A stretch of 6,240 nt of DNA from an uncultured Sutterellaceae bacterium (lineage in GTDB: Bacteria > Pseudomonadota > Gammaproteobacteria > Burkholderiales > Burkholderiaceae_F): positions 1 through 6,240 of the forward strand of contig CAMYAA010000067.1 of the NCBI GenBank assembly GCA_947253615.1. Direction: 5' to 3'. A program made the position numbers and the translations under genes. Below the pieces are notes generated by a model that saw only the letters and a list, made by a program, of their open reading frames with translations, was not told the DNA's origin and made no database searches. Each line of letters opens with the position of its first letter. Positions within the stretch are counted from its first letter, which is position 1. This document shows, one piece after another, positions 5,809-6,240 of the stretch.

Positions 5809-5866
5809 GATGAACTACCGAAATGAATCGTCGGGTCTTTATTGAAATTTAAAGGGGTCAGTTAAC

Positions 5867-5887
5867 AAAAAAGGGCCCTAAGGGCCC
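5867..5887 (-). terminator. Rho-independent terminator of the ArsC-like gene
   Basis: Read on the minus strand, GGGCCC-TTA-GGGCCC (5887-5873) forms a 6-bp all-GC stem with a 3-base loop, followed at once by six T (5872-5867). It lies 25 bases after the ArsC-like stop codon and upstream of the transporter gene. It therefore separates the two same-strand genes into different transcription units, unless readthrough occurs. It has no T-tract in the plus direction. Confidence 0.9.
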
Positions 5888-5912
5888 AAGGTGTTGATCC
5901 GTGGCGAACGCT

Positions 5913-6240
5913 TTAAAGCTTGGCGGCCCAAGCCTCTTCGTTAACGCCAATGATCACCGTGTGGTCCGGAAGGACCACCACCGGGCGTTTAATTAAGATG
6001 GGTTTTTCCATTAACAAGTCTTTTAATGCGGCCGGATCTTGGAGGGCCGCTTGGCGCGTCGACTCGTCACATTGACGCCAGCCTAAGCCTTTACGGTTGA
6101 GTACCACCTCAGGGCCGCAGGCTTTTAACCAAGCTTCTAAGTCCTTCAGAGCAAGCCCTTCTTTCTTGAAGTTATGAAACGTATAGGGCGTACCTTGGTT
6201 TTCAAACCATGCCAGGGCCTTTTTGACCGAGCCACAGTTG
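5913..6240 (-). CDS. ArsC/Spx-family reductase-like protein (YffB type), N-terminus outside window
   Basis: This is a thioredoxin-fold protein of the ArsC/Spx/YffB group, of which 108 residues are visible. Only a short N-terminal segment, up to the usual YGI-P strand, is cut off by the window edge. It begins NCGSVKKALAWFENQG, where the Cys is the family's redox-active N-terminal cysteine (YffB: NCDTVKKA). It continues with a helical middle, then VVLNRKGLGWRQCDEST, matching the YffB LN.RGttWR.LDE segment. After that come the hallmark PILIKRPVVV and a C-terminal EEAWAAKL. The YffB-like segments argue against a true arsenate reductase; YffB itself has no assigned substrate. An in-frame GTG at 6107 is internal, since coding similarity runs straight through to the window edge. 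The gene has its own terminator downstream. Stop TAA is at 5913-5915. Confidence 0.88.
   Translation of the reverse strand, partial: NCGSVKKALAWFENQGTPYTFHNFKKEGLALKDLEAWLKACGPEVVLNRKGLGWRQCDESTRQAALQDPAALKDLLMEKPILIKRPVVVLPDHTVIIGVNEEAWAAKL

Noticed and set aside
5809..5866. Promoter for the EamA gene on the minus strand
   Set aside because: TTGTTA and TTTAAATTT fragments are present but no -35/-10 pair has acceptable spacing and match, so no feature is called.
5913..6107. 64-residue short protein starting at GTG 6107
   Set aside because: The frame is open to the window edge and similarity to YffB continues upstream to the active-site Cys; it is the C-terminal part of a longer gene.
4876..6240. 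Arsenic-resistance cluster (ArsC-like plus transporter)
   Set aside because: The ArsC-like protein is of the YffB type, the transporter is EamA/DMT and not ArsB/Acr3, no arsR is present, and a terminator separates the two.
49..6240. Mobile element, phage, CRISPR, toxin-antitoxin or tRNA/rRNA genes
   Set aside because: No transposase, integrase, direct-repeat array, paired small ORFs or cloverleaf was seen; the Tn5 mosaic end at 30-48 is from library preparation.

Overview
This window is an ordinary stretch of bacterial chromosome, except that its first 48 bases are library-preparation DNA. Bases 1-48 match the end of the Illumina P7 primer, an i7 index and the Nextera read-2 transposase arm, so the left edge is an untrimmed read end and not genomic sequence. 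The rest codes for seven genes, the first and last of them cut by the window edges. The protein families (MurI, a YffB-type ArsC-like protein, a YdjA-like nitroreductase, a long-form DUF72 protein, a YbgC/4HBT-type thioesterase) and the moderate GC suggest a proteobacterium. A betaproteobacterium, perhaps of the Sutterellaceae/Burkholderiales type, is my best guess, at low confidence and without any marker gene to prove it.

Layout, left to right: adapter (1-48); DUF72/YecE-like protein, 5' truncated (+, 50-1120); YdjA-like nitroreductase (-, 1109-1663), overlapping the DUF72 gene tail to tail by 12 bp; a divergent spacer with a small hairpin; acyl-CoA thioesterase (+, start reassigned to GTG 1820, to 2269); bidirectional terminator (2290-2347); glutamate racemase murI (-, 2363-3157); a 215-bp divergent spacer with a good sigma70-like promoter and a 14-bp palindrome ahead of the next gene; NAD(P)-dependent aldehyde dehydrogenase (+, 3373-4788); bidirectional terminator (4808-4857); EamA/DMT-family 10-TM transporter (-, 4876-5808); a rightward-gene terminator read on the minus strand (5867-5887); and a YffB-type ArsC/Spx-family protein (-, 5913 to beyond 6240).

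The genes do not form a pathway. Strands alternate (+ - + - + - -), and the only same-strand neighbours are separated by a terminator, so nearly every gene looks like its own transcription unit. MurI supplies D-glutamate for peptidoglycan. The aldehyde dehydrogenase, nitroreductase and thioesterase are general redox or acyl-CoA housekeeping enzymes of unknown precise substrate, and the transporter exports or imports an unknown small metabolite. I found no mobile element, CRISPR array, RNA gene, phage gene or candidate new system. The points worth a second look are the adapter-derived hybrid reading frame, the start-codon reassignment, the tail-to-tail overlap and the palindrome at the aldehyde dehydrogenase start.
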